Source: Hyphomicrobiales bacterium (GTDB lineage: Bacteria > Pseudomonadota > Alphaproteobacteria > Rhizobiales > Rhizobiaceae). Taken from it: 64,000 nt of DNA. Below, piece by piece: positions 63,070 to 64,000 of this stretch. Position numbers and translations under genes: made by a program. Under the pieces are notes generated by a model. That model did no database searches, was not told where the DNA came from, and worked only from the letters and a program-made list of their open reading frames with translations. Position 1 is the first letter of the stretch, and the number at the start of each line of letters is the position of its first letter. Location of the stretch: contig UICE01000008.1 in the NCBI GenBank assembly GCA_900471815.1, forward strand, positions 62,001-126,000, written 5' to 3'.

Positions 63070-64000
63070 ATGCCAGCCAGAATAACACGATCTGCCTATG
63101 CCCAGATGTTTGGCCCAACAGTTGGAGACAAAATTAGGCTGGCCGACACCGAACTCTTTATCGAGGTCGAGAATGATTTCACAATCTATGGCGAAGAAGT
63201 AAAATTTGGCGGCGGTAAGGTCATTCGGGATGGCATGGGCCAAAGTCAGGTCACGCGAGCAGATGGCGCCGTAGACACGGTGATTACCAATGCTCTGGTG
63301 GTCGACGTGACGGGAATATTCAAGGCCGATATTGGTTTGCGCGATGGACAGATTGCCGGCATCGGCAAGGCTGGCAATCCGGACACGCAACCAGGTGTAA
63401 CGATCATTGTTGGGCCGGGAACCGAAGTTATTGCAGGCGAAGGAAAAATTCTCACTGCAGGTGGAATGGACGCGCATATTCACTTCATCTGTCCGCAACA
63501 GATTGATGAGGCTTTGATGTCGGGAGTAACCACCATGTTCGGTGGTGGTACGGGTCCGGCTCACGGAACCTTGGCTACGACATGTACACCCGGACCATGG
63601 CATATGGCGCGCATGATCCGTTCCTTTGATGCGATACCGATGAACATTGGTCTGTCCGGCAAAGGCAACGCATCACGTCCAGCAGCGCTGGAAGAGATGA
63701 TCCTCGGAGGCGCGTGCTCTTTGAAGCTGCACGAAGACTGGGGAACAACGCCTGCTGCGATAGACAATTGCCTCACTGTTGCTGACCAGTATGACGTGCA
63801 GGTGATGATCCATACCGACACACTGAACGAAAGCGGATTTGTCGAGGATACGGTTGCTGCCTTCAAAGGGCGCACCATTCATGCCTTTCATACTGAAGGG
63901 GCGGGCGGTGGACACGCGCCCGACATCATCAAGATTTGTGGGCTTCCCAATGTGATCCCCTCATCGACCAATCCGACACGCCCCTACACGAGAAATACCA
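63070..64000 (+). CDS. ureC: Urease alpha subunit (3' truncated by window)
   Basis: First 310 residues of the catalytic subunit, with the ATG at 63070 one base after ureB. Start '[20 protein letters not shown]' is standard. Nickel ligands visible are H136 and H138 ('DAHIHF'), the carbamylated lysine K219 ('SLKLHEDWG'), H248 ('IHTDTLNES') and H274 ('HTEGAGGGH'). The flap and the last aspartate ligand are beyond the window. All seen residues are intact, so an active urease is expected. Confidence 0.96.
   Translation, partial: MPARITRSAYAQMFGPTVGDKIRLADTELFIEVENDFTIYGEEVKFGGGKVIRDGMGQSQVTRADGAVDTVITNALVVDVTGIFKADIGLRDGQIAGIGKAGNPDTQPGVTIIVGPGTEVIAGEGKILTAGGMDAHIHFICPQQIDEALMSGVTTMFGGGTGPAHGTLATTCTPGPWHMARMIRSFDAIPMNIGLSGKGNASRPAALEEMILGGACSLKLHEDWGTTPAAIDNCLTVADQYDVQVMIHTDTLNESGFVEDTVAAFKGRTIHAFHTEGAGGGHAPDIIKICGLPNVIPSSTNPTRPYTRNT

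Noticed and set aside
1-64000. Mobile elements, phage genes, CRISPR arrays, tRNA and rRNA genes
   Set aside because: No transposase, integrase, regularly spaced repeats or cloverleaf-like gene was recognised; the pseudogenes seem to have arisen by small mutations or local deletion.

Overview
The window reads as a chromosomal stretch of an alphaproteobacterium of the Hyphomicrobiales, most like the Brucellaceae (Ochrobactrum/Brucella group). I infer this from the moderate G+C, the dense ABC-transporter operons, the DUF1236 protein, the combined urt-ure locus and the general style of the proteins; there is no rRNA or tRNA gene to fix the taxonomy. No prophage, insertion sequence, CRISPR array or tRNA was seen. 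The region is mostly a catalogue of uptake operons, each with its own local regulator.

Layout. 1-708: tail of an amino-acid-type periplasmic binding protein. 866-5803 (minus): an alkanesulfonate/taurine-type ABC transporter with an LLM flavin monooxygenase and a D-2-hydroxyacid dehydrogenase inserted before it. 6094-8466: a quinone-oxidoreductase-like enzyme and an SDR, divergent from an HxlR regulator. 8614-11862 (minus): MFS exporter, AraC regulator and an Asp-nucleophile alpha/beta hydrolase. 12185-17691: a sugar-catabolic remnant with a LacI regulator, an L-fucose/L-arabinose isomerase-family protein, a mutarotase and a truncated inositol-monophosphatase-family protein, plus a large gap with an orphan 28-codon ORF. 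17727-23929: an AraC regulator divergent from a polyol ABC transporter with a xylitol/sorbitol-type dehydrogenase. 24587-29726: TonB receptor, FhuD-like and FhuB-like genes, translationally coupled and without an ATPase gene. 30163-37787: a two-component system divergent from a ribose-type ABC transporter with two permeases and an SMP-30 lactonase. 37962-39575 (minus): MerR regulator, carboxymuconolactone-decarboxylase-family protein and a secreted beta-propeller. 39957-43211: an FMN reductase convergent with a three-domain GT2-GtrA-GT39 fusion. 43651-47249 (minus): an OmpR-type two-component system, a MipA/OmpV protein and a small lipoprotein. 47629-49506: Pcm and a ROK protein whose motifs are in circularly permuted order. 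49512-50686: small hypothetical genes and a decayed GFA-family pseudogene. 50807-55100 (minus): a 1127-residue protein joining an NCS1-type transporter domain, a cysteine cluster, a histidine kinase and a receiver, followed by a LuxR-type regulator. 55353-64000: the urea transporter urtABCDE running directly into ureD-ureA-ureJ-ureB-ureC (ureC is cut by the window end).

How it may work together. The most interesting unit is the right-hand quarter: the transporter-kinase and its LuxR partner are divergent from the urea import and hydrolysis operon, which suggests (inference) that a transported nitrogen compound is sensed to control urea use. A second regular theme is a stem-loop directly after the binding-protein gene in all four ABC operons that begin with one, which probably lets the binding protein be made in excess over the membrane parts.
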